Shown here: positions 7,491-14,210 of the stretch, piece by piece
How the letters are laid out: every line of letters starts with the position of its first letter
Position numbering within the stretch: position 1 is the stretch's first letter
NCBI GenBank assembly: GCA_027005175.1
Contig: JALTMC010000420.1
Coordinates: forward strand, 1 to 16,856
Length of the DNA: 16,856 bases
Direction: 5' to 3'
Source: Myxococcales bacterium
Lineage (GTDB): Bacteria > Myxococcota_C > UBA6777
The notes under the pieces: generated by a model
Database searches by the model: none
The model's input: only the letters and a program-made list of their open reading frames with translations
Told to the model about the DNA's origin: nothing
Program-made: the position numbers and the translations under genes

Positions 7491-8273
7491 ATGGAACATC
7501 TATGGTCGGTCCCACAGTGGCCTTGGTGGCAGTGGTTGTTTCTTGTCATCGGAGGCTTGGGGTGTGGTTTTATCAACACACTGGCAGGTGGAGGTTCCCT
7601 TCTCACAGTACCGCTGTTGATCTTTCTGGGAGTACCTCCTCAACTGGCGAACGCCACCAATCGTCTGGCCCTTGTTGCCTCGACTGGAACAGCCGTCTTG
7701 GGCTTTCGATTCAATGGCATGCAGAGCGCCCGAACAGTGCTGTGGCTCGCTGGACCTGCTTTGTGCGGTGGTTGGGCGGGCGCTCAACTGGCTGTTGTCC
7801 TTTCTCCTGAGGTGTTCCGAAAGATCTTTGCCATCTTACTTGTACTGGCTGCGATTCCTATCTTACTCCGGCCCAAACTCTTTCAGGCGCAAACAAAGCT
7901 CCAAACACCTGGGCCACCTCGATGGTTTCTCATGCTCTCTTTCTTCTTTGTGGGTTTGTACAGTGGGTTCATTCAAGTTGGTGTTGGAATTTGGAGTTTG
8001 CTGGTGTTGATGTTTTTGGGTAACTACGACATCAAACACAGCAATGCGCTCAAGGTACAACTTTTGTTTCTCACAACCAGCCTCGCCAGCCTCGTCTTTC
8101 TCTGGCACGACCAGATCATTCTCACCCTCAGTGTGATCCTTGCGATAGGCAGTGCCTCGGGTGCGTGGTTTGCCACCAAGATGATGCGTGGAGACCGCGA
8201 TGTAAGCTGGATTCGATGGCTGCTTCTAATCTCTGCCTTGGCCGCATTCCTTCGGCTATTCCGGGAAATCTGA
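7491..8273 (+). CDS. TauE/SafE-family (DUF81) membrane permease
   Basis: This 260-residue inner-membrane protein belongs to the TauE/SafE family, whose members export or take up small sulfur-containing or organic anions such as sulfite, sulfoacetate or taurine-derived anions. The diagnostic N-terminal repeat is GFINTLAGGGSLLTVPLL (26-43), followed by GVPPQLANATNR (47-58). The pseudo-symmetric second half repeats it more loosely as GLYSGFIQVGVGIWSLL (155-171) and DIKHSNALKVQ (180-190). About eight hydrophobic segments are visible, and the length is usual for the family. The last 18 bp overlap the end of the convergent nuclease-like gene. No neighbour identifies the substrate. The substrate is unknown. 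Confidence 0.9.
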   Translation: MEHLWSVPQWPWWQWLFLVIGGLGCGFINTLAGGGSLLTVPLLIFLGVPPQLANATNRLALVASTGTAVLGFRFNGMQSARTVLWLAGPALCGGWAGAQLAVVLSPEVFRKIFAILLVLAAIPILLRPKLFQAQTKLQTPGPPRWFLMLSFFFVGLYSGFIQVGVGIWSLLVLMFLGNYDIKHSNALKVQLLFLTTSLASLVFLWHDQIILTLSVILAIGSASGAWFATKMMRGDRDVSWIRWLLLISALAAFLRLFREI

Positions 8274-10004
8274 CACGATCTGTTCCAACGCCCACCTCAA
8301 GAACCGCACCAACCACGCATGACTTTCAGGATGAGGTCGCAACGCAAAAGCCCCCACACCGGGGAGCAAGGATTCTGGATTCTTTGGGTAGAGTGTTGGG
8401 TACTCTTGTTGTCCTGGATAAAAGAGATAACAACCCAAGGCTCCTCGCAAAGCATCGCGGTAGGCATGCATCTTCTCTAAGGCTTTATCCGGTCGATACT
8501 TCGCATCGAAGCAAAGCAGCAAGGGTGCCCTGTTTGGGAATCGTATCTCCAGGGTATAGTCGGGAACCAATGCCACCGAATAGGAGCGCATATTCGACTC
8601 CCCAGGAGTGAACCGCCTCTGGTAAAATAGCAAGAGCTGTAGATGTTTGAAGCGGAAAGGAAACCCAACACCAGGACGAAGGTCAGCGCGAAGTCGCTGT
8701 TGGTCCTGTACCCACCAGGGAGGTACGGGTTTGTCCGGCTCCGCGACAACACACAATGCTTCCCACAGTTGGAAAAAGCACCAGTATTCGTACAGCCGAG
8801 CCAGATCGCGCAGCGGACCAGCGATCGCTTCTGCCAGGCCAGACCAGGACAGATGAAGAGAGGCAGACAAGAGATCCCAGGCTTCTAAAAAAGGACGATA
8901 GAGAGGCTGTGTTGCCAGGCTTTGTCGAGGAACCGGCACTCCCGAAGCACTCGAAGCTTTGTCCACCACAGGAATCCACCGAGGGATCCGCATCCACTCA
9001 TGTTGGAGTTGCCGCAGTTCCTCACGCAAGGCCCAGTGGCCCGACTTCCCATAACGCTGCGACAGAGAATCCAATAACATAGAGACTCGTTGGTGAAACA
9101 GCCCGACAAAGCGATTCTCGGGAGTATCCCGCTGTAACTCCAAACCGTGCTTTGGATAATGTTTGGGGACAAGTCCTCTGGCAGCTTTTGGCAATGTCCA
9201 AGTGGTTGGAGCCTCAACCCAGGAGTTGCGACGTTGGTATCCATCCACCAGATCGCGCCCATGGCGGGGCGGATGACGCTCCACAGGGACGAGACGTCGA
9301 GAGCGTGTTAACTGTTGAGGAGAGACTCGTCGAAGGTGCTCCCAAGCCAACTGCAAAGGAGGCCAACGCACAAGGTGACGCAACAACAGAAACAACTCGT
9401 GGCCTGCTGTTTCTTGCTCTCCCTGCCGTCCTACAAAGGGGGCAAAGACAGGACTCTCCAGTTGCAACAACAAAGCGAGCAGTCGCTCCCCCAAGCTATC
9501 GAGCAACGCGACATAGTCGTCGAGATAGCCCATTTTGAGGGAGCGGACTTCCAACACGGCCCGAAAGATCTCACGGTCCTGATGATGCAAGACCAATGCA
9601 GTCTCTCCCACATAATCCCGGAAGTTGAGAGTCCCGGAGAAAACCCGAGGGCGATGCCACCCAGGATCGGGCCGCAAGACAGGAGGAGAGAGCGCGGGAA
9701 AGCAATCCAACACAGGTGTCTCTCGCTCACCGACCCAAGAGACCTCAACCCGGTAACTGGTCTGCTCACGCAATTGAATGGGGACGACAGCGATGGGGCC
9801 TTTTTCCAACGAAAACAAGAGGGGAGCCTCTTGGGCGACCGCAGAGACGGTGGGACCACCAAACAACGAAATCCCCTGCCACTGGTGTAGATGCTCTCGG
9901 GTTTCCCACCGCTGGTTGTCCCACAGCCGGACCGTAAGAGTGCCCTCCCCCCACACCTGAGACCACTCCACCCGAGATAAAGACCAAAGAGAGTCGGATG
10001 TCAC
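8256..10004 (-). CDS. DUF2357 / McrC-like PD-(D/E)XK nuclease-domain protein
   Basis: The 582-residue protein resembles the DUF2357/DUF524 family, distant relatives of the McrC subunit of type IV restriction systems. The N-terminal half has the family segment FSGTLNFRDYVGETALVL followed by LEVRSLKMGYLDDYVALLDSL. The middle has PENRFVGLFHQRV and LARLYEYWCFFQLWEAL. The C-terminal nuclease core shows PDYTLEI (P481-D482) and FDAKY (D500, K502), a complete PD-(D/E)XK triad. The start is GTG 10004, 3 nt after the upstream stop; the ribosome binding site is weak, so coupling is likely. An AAA-type McrB partner is usual for the family but none is present in this window. The likely role is nucleic-acid cleavage, perhaps in defence; target unknown. 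Its 3' end overlaps the convergent permease gene. Confidence 0.8.
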   Translation of the reverse strand: MTSDSLWSLSRVEWSQVWGEGTLTVRLWDNQRWETREHLHQWQGISLFGGPTVSAVAQEAPLLFSLEKGPIAVVPIQLREQTSYRVEVSWVGERETPVLDCFPALSPPVLRPDPGWHRPRVFSGTLNFRDYVGETALVLHHQDREIFRAVLEVRSLKMGYLDDYVALLDSLGERLLALLLQLESPVFAPFVGRQGEQETAGHELFLLLRHLVRWPPLQLAWEHLRRVSPQQLTRSRRLVPVERHPPRHGRDLVDGYQRRNSWVEAPTTWTLPKAARGLVPKHYPKHGLELQRDTPENRFVGLFHQRVSMLLDSLSQRYGKSGHWALREELRQLQHEWMRIPRWIPVVDKASSASGVPVPRQSLATQPLYRPFLEAWDLLSASLHLSWSGLAEAIAGPLRDLARLYEYWCFFQLWEALCVVAEPDKPVPPWWVQDQQRLRADLRPGVGFPFRFKHLQLLLFYQRRFTPGESNMRSYSVALVPDYTLEIRFPNRAPLLLCFDAKYRPDKALEKMHAYRDALRGALGCYLFYPGQQEYPTLYPKNPESLLPGVGAFALRPHPESHAWLVRFLRWALEQIVSDFPE

Positions 10005-10007
10005 GAC

Positions 10008-10721
10008 TTACTTTTGTTTCCAGTTGCGATTGCGGGTACGTTTGCCAATTTGTTTTACCAGTTTGGGAAGAGTCCCTCCAAGCACAGCCCGACGGATAAA
10101 ACCAGGAACCCACCTGCCTGAGTCGGCGTAACTTCGGTAGGTATAGAGAGTGTGCTTGCCACCATGAATGGGCTCAAAGACCATCGATCCCACAGAGTCT
10201 TTGATATCATTTTTGAGATGCCTCATCAGATTGAACTGATAGCGGTGGTTGGGAAAAAGTTGAATGCGAATGTTCAGAGCGAGCTTGACCCAGGCCATCT
10301 TAACCTTCCGCACAACATGGTACGTATGGGGTCCAAGCTTGCGTATGACTTTGGAATAGTACATCCCTGGCATAAACTTATGAGCGTTGTTGAGATCGGC
10401 TAGTGTCTTAAACACTTCCTTGGGTGGAGACTTGATGATCGCTCGACATTGAACCACCATCATGCTCTTCCCATGCTCATTTTTTAGGTACTTTGTACTG
10501 ACCTGAACCTTACCGCGCTTGAGTATTTTTTGTGTTTTCTCTGACAGAGCGGCCCATTTGGGCGGACGAGACCAGCCATAGGCTGCTGCGGGAGACCACA
10601 CCTTCTTCAAACCTGCTTTGCGCAAGTTTTTTTTGCTCTTCCTTGCATAAGAGAATGTAGACCCACAAAGAAACCCAATACATACCAACCCAACCACAAC
10701 AGTCTTGCGCTTCCAACTCAT
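10008..10721 (-). CDS. Exported SRPBCC/START-like (COQ10-type) protein
   Basis: The 237-residue product has a Sec signal peptide (MSWKRKTVVVGLVCIGFLCG, cleavage probably after TFSYA at 26). A helix-grip SRPBCC fold is suggested between about residues 80 and 230. Family-like elements are AIIKSPPKEVFKTLADLNNAHKF (about 94-116), followed by alternating strands and a long C-terminal amphipathic helix (FIRRAVLGGTLPKLVKQIGK). Such domains bind lipids, quinones or other hydrophobic ligands. The protein is strongly basic. ATG 10721 is chosen because GGGAGG (10727-10732) lies 5 nt upstream and the signal peptide begins there; the longer frame to 10814 has no site. It is the first gene of a two-gene operon with the nuclease-like gene. 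Ligand unknown. Confidence 0.75.
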   Translation of the reverse strand: MSWKRKTVVVGLVCIGFLCGSTFSYARKSKKNLRKAGLKKVWSPAAAYGWSRPPKWAALSEKTQKILKRGKVQVSTKYLKNEHGKSMMVVQCRAIIKSPPKEVFKTLADLNNAHKFMPGMYYSKVIRKLGPHTYHVVRKVKMAWVKLALNIRIQLFPNHRYQFNLMRHLKNDIKDSVGSMVFEPIHGGKHTLYTYRSYADSGRWVPGFIRRAVLGGTLPKLVKQIGKRTRNRNWKQK

Positions 10722-10726
10722 AACAA

Positions 10727-10732
10727 CCTCCC
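10727..10732 (-). promoter_or_regulatory. Strong ribosome binding site of the SRPBCC gene
   Basis: GGGAGG on the minus strand, 5 nt before ATG 10721. It rules out the upstream in-frame starts. Confidence 0.75.
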
Positions 10733-10783
10733 AATCGAGAACGACCAAACACTGACGTATAGAATTGTTTTTTGATGAATATT

Positions 10784-10789
10784 TGTCAA
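10784..10789 (-). promoter_or_regulatory. Candidate -35 element for the SRPBCC operon
   Basis: A perfect TTGACA lies on the minus strand, 62 nt upstream of ATG 10721. The matching -10 is poor (AATTCT at 17 nt spacing), so this is only a candidate. Confidence 0.35.
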
Positions 10790-10842
10790 GCTGAAAGGAG
10801 ACAAGACAGCCCAACTTGAAAGGTTCGGAGAGCGATCAACTG

Positions 10843-10871
10843 TTGACACTCTCTGCCAATTGTGGAACGAA
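10843..10871 (+). promoter_or_regulatory. Candidate promoter for the TatT/TRAP locus
   Basis: TTGACA (10843-10848), a 17-nt spacer and AACGAA (10866-10871). The -35 is perfect and the -10 weak. It would give a leader of about 110 nt before ATG 10986. It faces away from the minus-strand TTGACA at 10784-10789, making a divergent arrangement. Confidence 0.35.
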
Positions 10872-10985
10872 AGAGAGAAAGACTTGGAAACCAAAAAGAA
10901 TGCTTTTTTGAGAGAAGAAGTTTCTTTGGATGCTTTGATTGTAGACAACCTTGCTTGTTAGACTGCTTTAGACTTGAGGTACGGA

Positions 10986-11960
10986 ATGAAGAAGCGAACG
11001 ATGTGGAGTCTCTTGTTGAGTCTCTTGTGGATGATGCCCTTTCTGCAGGGAGGATCTTGTGTTGAAAATCTGACCCGCGACCAAATGGTCACCATGTTGG
11101 CGAAACCGGCCTTCGGCACCTTTCTGCGAGAAACAGATGTTGCTCTTGCATGGCAATCCATCGGAGGACAGCTCAAGCTGATCGAGGTGATGATGGCCAA
11201 TGACAAAAATAAGACTCGAAAAGAAAAGTTCCAGATGCTTTTGTGTCAGGGTTTTGCCAGCTATGGGTTGCTGATGGAGCCACAGTTAAACCAACTCAAA
11301 TACGCCGCACAACACGCCGAGAAAGCGGAGAAGAAAAAGCTCCTTGATGCCCAGATATCCCGTTTTGAGAATCGGATGCGTCTTTTCGCATTGCGCGGGC
11401 GCAACTACTGCCTGACGATCCTAGACCAACGCTATCAAGGCTTCAAAAAGGCCGCTTTACTCGGAACTCCGCAGTACAAAGAGTTCCTTCACAAGAAGAT
11501 CAAGAAATCCGATGTCCCTGTCATGCTGTGGGGAGGCTTCGGTTGGGGCTATGCATTGATTCATGGTCTTGAAGACATCAACCTGGCTGCACAAATCCCT
11601 CAACTCCGACAGATGATGCATCGCATCGCCGAGTTGCAACCCGAGTATTTCTACGGAATGAGCCATCTCTTTTTGGGTGTATTCTATGCCCAAGCCCCAA
11701 CCGTAGGCGGTGATCTCAAGAAAGCAAAGTTCCACTTTGATAAAGCCCTCACGTACTCTGAAAACGGAGCTTTGATTATGCACTACTTCAAAGCTTTGTT
11801 TTATAGCCAACAATCCAATGACACCGCTGGCTGCAAGAAACTGCTCAAGCATATTGACTCCACTGTCATCAAAAACAAACCTCTGCTCAATCTGATGAAC
11901 GCTTGGAGCAAAGAAGTAGCAAGGATTGCCTTGATGGATGCCGATGAGTTTTGTCCCTAA
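10986..11960 (+). CDS. tatT: TatT-family TRAP-associated TPR protein
   Basis: The 324-residue protein matches the TatT component of TPR-protein-associated TRAP transporters (TPAT), first described for Treponema pallidum. There TatT forms a trimer that binds the substrate-binding protein in the periplasm. Family-typical segments are MLWGGFGWGYALIHG, then MMHRIAELQPEYFYGMSHLFLG, then a TPR-like GGDLKKAKFHFDKALTYSENG. The N-terminus is a signal sequence (MKKRTMWSLLLSLLWMMPFL) ending in QGGSC at 21-25. Cys 25 could be lipidated, but Gly at -3 is not canonical. ATG 10986 is preferred to TTG 10974, since GAGG (10976-10979) lies 6 nt upstream. The gene is separated from the binding-protein gene by a 468-bp repeat-bearing gap. 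The role is inferred from family and context. Confidence 0.85.
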   Translation: MKKRTMWSLLLSLLWMMPFLQGGSCVENLTRDQMVTMLAKPAFGTFLRETDVALAWQSIGGQLKLIEVMMANDKNKTRKEKFQMLLCQGFASYGLLMEPQLNQLKYAAQHAEKAEKKKLLDAQISRFENRMRLFALRGRNYCLTILDQRYQGFKKAALLGTPQYKEFLHKKIKKSDVPVMLWGGFGWGYALIHGLEDINLAAQIPQLRQMMHRIAELQPEYFYGMSHLFLGVFYAQAPTVGGDLKKAKFHFDKALTYSENGALIMHYFKALFYSQQSNDTAGCKKLLKHIDSTVIKNKPLLNLMNAWSKEVARIALMDADEFCP

Positions 11961-11995
11961 CCTAGATGTTTCATCGGCTCTATCGCAAGAGTGAG

Positions 11996-12067
11996 CCAGT
12001 TCCTGACGTTGCGACAAAGCCAACTCCTGACGTTGCGACAAAGCCAGTTCCTGACATTGCGACAAAG
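11996..12067. repeat. 24-bp tandem repeat, three copies
   Basis: Three contiguous copies (11996-12019, 12020-12043, 12044-12067) share the core CCTGACGTTGCGACAAAG. Copy 2 differs from copy 1 at two positions (CCAAC for CCAGT) and copy 3 at one (CAT for CGT). There are no spacers. The core GCGACAAA also occurs in the intergenic repeats at 2025-2043 and 2097-2115. Confidence 0.92.
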
Positions 12068-12414
12068 CCAGATGGTGTGTTTCTCTGATCATGAAAGGGG
12101 CCACAAGTCGTGCAAAGCCCCTCGCATATTCTACACACGACGGGTGAAATCGGGGTTGGGAGAAGAGGATGTCCATGTGCTTTCGCTTGCCACTTTGCGA
12201 ATAAGAACAAAAGAGGCTACCATGCCCACGAATGGTTCGAAGCTATCAGTGAGCAAGGAAGTTGTTGTGATAACGTGTTCAGCCCACACACAATAGAATA
12301 TCAAATGGCCCTCGACGTTCCAGGTTCTATCGTTTCAAGATTCGATCGCGATCCCACTGTGGGTCTCCTTGGGAGAAGAAACACAACACTTGGAACGGTA
12401 GAGACATTCGTTGA

Positions 12415-12419
12415 AAGGA
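12415..12419 (+). promoter_or_regulatory. Ribosome binding site deciding the dctP start
   Basis: AAGGA lies 9 nt before ATG 12429, where the signal peptide begins; the upstream TTG 12411 has no site. Confidence 0.6.
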
Positions 12420-12428
12420 AACGAAAAG

Positions 12429-13433
12429 ATGCATAAGAAAACACTCTGGATTTCATGTTTTTTGGGAATGCTTATGGCATTGCCTTCTTTTGCGTTGGCA
12501 AAGAAGTATACATTGAGAATCGCGACGCTAGCCCCCAAAGGTTCCAGTTGGGTAAAGGTACTGAATGCCTTTCGTTGGGAAGTAAAAAAGAAGTCCAAAG
12601 GAAAGCTTCGCATCAAGCTGTACACAGGTGGTCGTATGGGTGATGAGAAGGTTGTGGTTCGCAAGATAAAGCTGGACAGCTTGCAGGGTGGAGTTATTAC
12701 ATCCATTGGTCTGTCTCAAATCAACACAGCCTTGATGGCACTGCAGTTGCCATTTATGTTCCGCAAGTACAAAGAGCTGTACCATGTGCGCAAGGTACTT
12801 GATGCCCACCTACGCAAGCAGCTTTCGGACAAAGGATTTATTCTCCTTGGTTGGGGAGACCTCGGCTATGTCTACTTGTTTTCCAAGAAAAAACTTCGCA
12901 ACATCGCCGACCTGAAGAAGGCCAAGATCTGGGCATGGACCGATGATCCCTTGACCAAGCAGTTTGCTTCCCAAGGAAATCTAACACCTCGCTTGCTGGG
13001 CTTGTTGCATGTTCGCCAGGGTCTGCAAACAGGCACTGTGGACACTGTGGTGGGCACACCTCTGACACTCATTGCCATGCAATGGCACTCCTATATCAAA
13101 TACCGTATCAAGTACAAGTTTGCGATTGGTATTGGTGCCACAGTGATCTCCAAGAAGAGCTATGATCGCCTTCCCGCGAACCTACAAAAGATTTTGATGA
13201 AGACCTCCGCCAAATACCACAAGATCATTGCGAGGGTGGTTCGCCGGGACAACAGACGTGCGATGCGTACACTGAGAAAGCGTGGGATCAAGAGCATCAA
13301 ATTAAACAAAAAACAAAAGCAGAAGATGCGGGAGATCGCAGCGAAGGTGACCCAATACTTCACGGGGAAACTGTATTCAGCCAAGGACCTTAACTTAATC
13401 AAGAACACTCTCAAAAAGTATCGTGGCAAGTAA
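12429..13433 (+). CDS. dctP: TRAP transporter substrate-binding protein, DctP/TatP type
   Basis: This 334-residue periplasmic solute-binding protein has a signal peptide (MHKKTLWISCFLGMLMALPS, cleavage after FALA at 24). The mature start YTLRIATLAPKGSSW is typical of DctP proteins. Further family features are YTGGRMGDE (65-73), the loop NIADLKKAKIWAW (158-170) and LQTGTVDTVVGTPL (199-212). In most DctP proteins the loop reads 'LK(G/D)xK(I/L/M)R', and the arginine pairs with the ligand carboxylate. Here that position is Trp 168. The C-terminal part is unusually rich in Lys and Arg. Together with the TatT gene upstream, this fits the TatP subfamily. Its stop is directly followed by the GTG of dctQ (TAAGTG). 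Confidence 0.92.
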   Translation: MHKKTLWISCFLGMLMALPSFALAKKYTLRIATLAPKGSSWVKVLNAFRWEVKKKSKGKLRIKLYTGGRMGDEKVVVRKIKLDSLQGGVITSIGLSQINTALMALQLPFMFRKYKELYHVRKVLDAHLRKQLSDKGFILLGWGDLGYVYLFSKKKLRNIADLKKAKIWAWTDDPLTKQFASQGNLTPRLLGLLHVRQGLQTGTVDTVVGTPLTLIAMQWHSYIKYRIKYKFAIGIGATVISKKSYDRLPANLQKILMKTSAKYHKIIARVVRRDNRRAMRTLRKRGIKSIKLNKKQKQKMREIAAKVTQYFTGKLYSAKDLNLIKNTLKKYRGK

Positions 13434-14210
13434 GTGAAGAATACACAAGAACAAGAGTATGTACGTCCAAGCTGGCTGCAAGGCTGGCATGCGTTTGATT
13501 CACGACTCCAGAAGCTGGAGCGTGGATTGTTGGTCTGCGGGATATTCACAATCCTACTTGTAGGGAGCATCCACATTTTGGCCCGAAACCTCATCGGACA
13601 AGGTCTCGCTTTCTCCGATGTTCTGGCTCAGCACCTCACGGTGTGGCTGGGATTGCTAGGGGCCACTCTCGCCGCCGCCTCCTCAGAGCACATCAGCATC
13701 GATGCATTTAGCCGGGTGCTTCGAGGACGTGGCCTACAAGTGAACAAGCTCGTGATCGGTGCGGTCTCCACGCTCCTTTGTGGGGTCCTAACCTATCGCA
13801 CCATTGTCTTTCTGCTCTTTTATACCCAAAGCAAGACCATGGAGCACGTCCACCTCGGCACCTGGAATGTCCCCATCTGGTACTTTTTGCTGATCTTTCC
13901 TTATGCCTTTGGCTTGATTACCATTCGCTATCTGATGCAAACCATTGAATATGGGCTAAGACCAGCCCATACCTTTGTCCAGGAACAAGACATCATCTTG
14001 GCAGAGATAAAGGCAGCACAAGAAGCAGAAACAACAAATTCGGAAGCCGTCAGCGACGAAGAATCTGAAGCAGAAAACTCACCGGATGAGGCAGCGCTCG
14101 CTCCTGCGAAGGAACCTGATGACGCACAAAGCGCATCTGTTGAGAGTGAGGATGATACCTCGACGGAGTCAGAAGCTTCGGAGAGCAAAACAGAAGGAGA
14201 AGCATCATGA
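13434..14210 (+). CDS. dctQ: TRAP transporter small membrane subunit DctQ with acidic tail
   Basis: This is the small integral membrane subunit (258 residues) that bridges binding protein and large permease. Four transmembrane segments are visible at about 31-50, 66-84, 104-128 and 147-168. The hallmarks are SIHILARNLIG (45-55), the QHLTVWLGLLGA helix and EHISID (85-90). Residues after about 180 form a 75-residue hydrophilic tail that DctQ proteins normally lack. I count 25 Asp/Glu and only 3 Lys in residues 184-258, with many Ser. By family topology the tail faces the cytoplasm. The start is GTG, immediately after the dctP stop and with a weak ribosome binding site, so translation is likely coupled. 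The end overlaps the dctM start as ATGA. Confidence 0.9.
   Translation: MKNTQEQEYVRPSWLQGWHAFDSRLQKLERGLLVCGIFTILLVGSIHILARNLIGQGLAFSDVLAQHLTVWLGLLGATLAAASSEHISIDAFSRVLRGRGLQVNKLVIGAVSTLLCGVLTYRTIVFLLFYTQSKTMEHVHLGTWNVPIWYFLLIFPYAFGLITIRYLMQTIEYGLRPAHTFVQEQDIILAEIKAAQEAETTNSEAVSDEESEAENSPDEAALAPAKEPDDAQSASVESEDDTSTESEASESKTEGEAS

Larger units (their letters stand above)
11961..12428. other. Gap between TatT and the binding-protein gene (468 bp)
   Basis: The gap holds a 24-bp tandem repeat (11996-12067) soon after the tatT stop. The remaining ~360 bp contain no gene I can support. An inverted repeat GCCGATGA / TCATCGGC (11940-11947, 11971-11978) spans the tatT stop codon with a 23-nt loop and no T run, so it is a poor terminator. 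A 24-codon frame at 12222-12296 has AGAGG before its ATG but no recognisable product. I see no clear promoter for the downstream genes. Confidence 0.5.

Noticed and set aside
9315-9890. 191-codon plus-strand frame opposite the nuclease-like gene.
   Set aside because: It is antisense to a gene with clear family motifs, and it shows no conserved features itself.
11940-11978. Inverted repeat GCCGATGA / TCATCGGC as a terminator for tatT.
   Set aside because: The 8-bp stem has a 23-nt loop, overlaps the coding end and has no T run.
11996-12067. Possible CRISPR array.
   Set aside because: The three units are contiguous with no spacers, and no cas genes are near.
11457-12176. 239-codon minus-strand frame with LALSQRQE repeats.
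   Set aside because: The repeats are translation of the 24-bp tandem repeat, and the rest is antisense to tatT. There is no supporting start signal.
12222-12296. 24-codon frame with AGAGG before its ATG, considered as a leader peptide for the TRAP genes.
   Set aside because: It has no runs of regulatory codons, no downstream attenuator-like structure and no similarity, so chance is a sufficient explanation.
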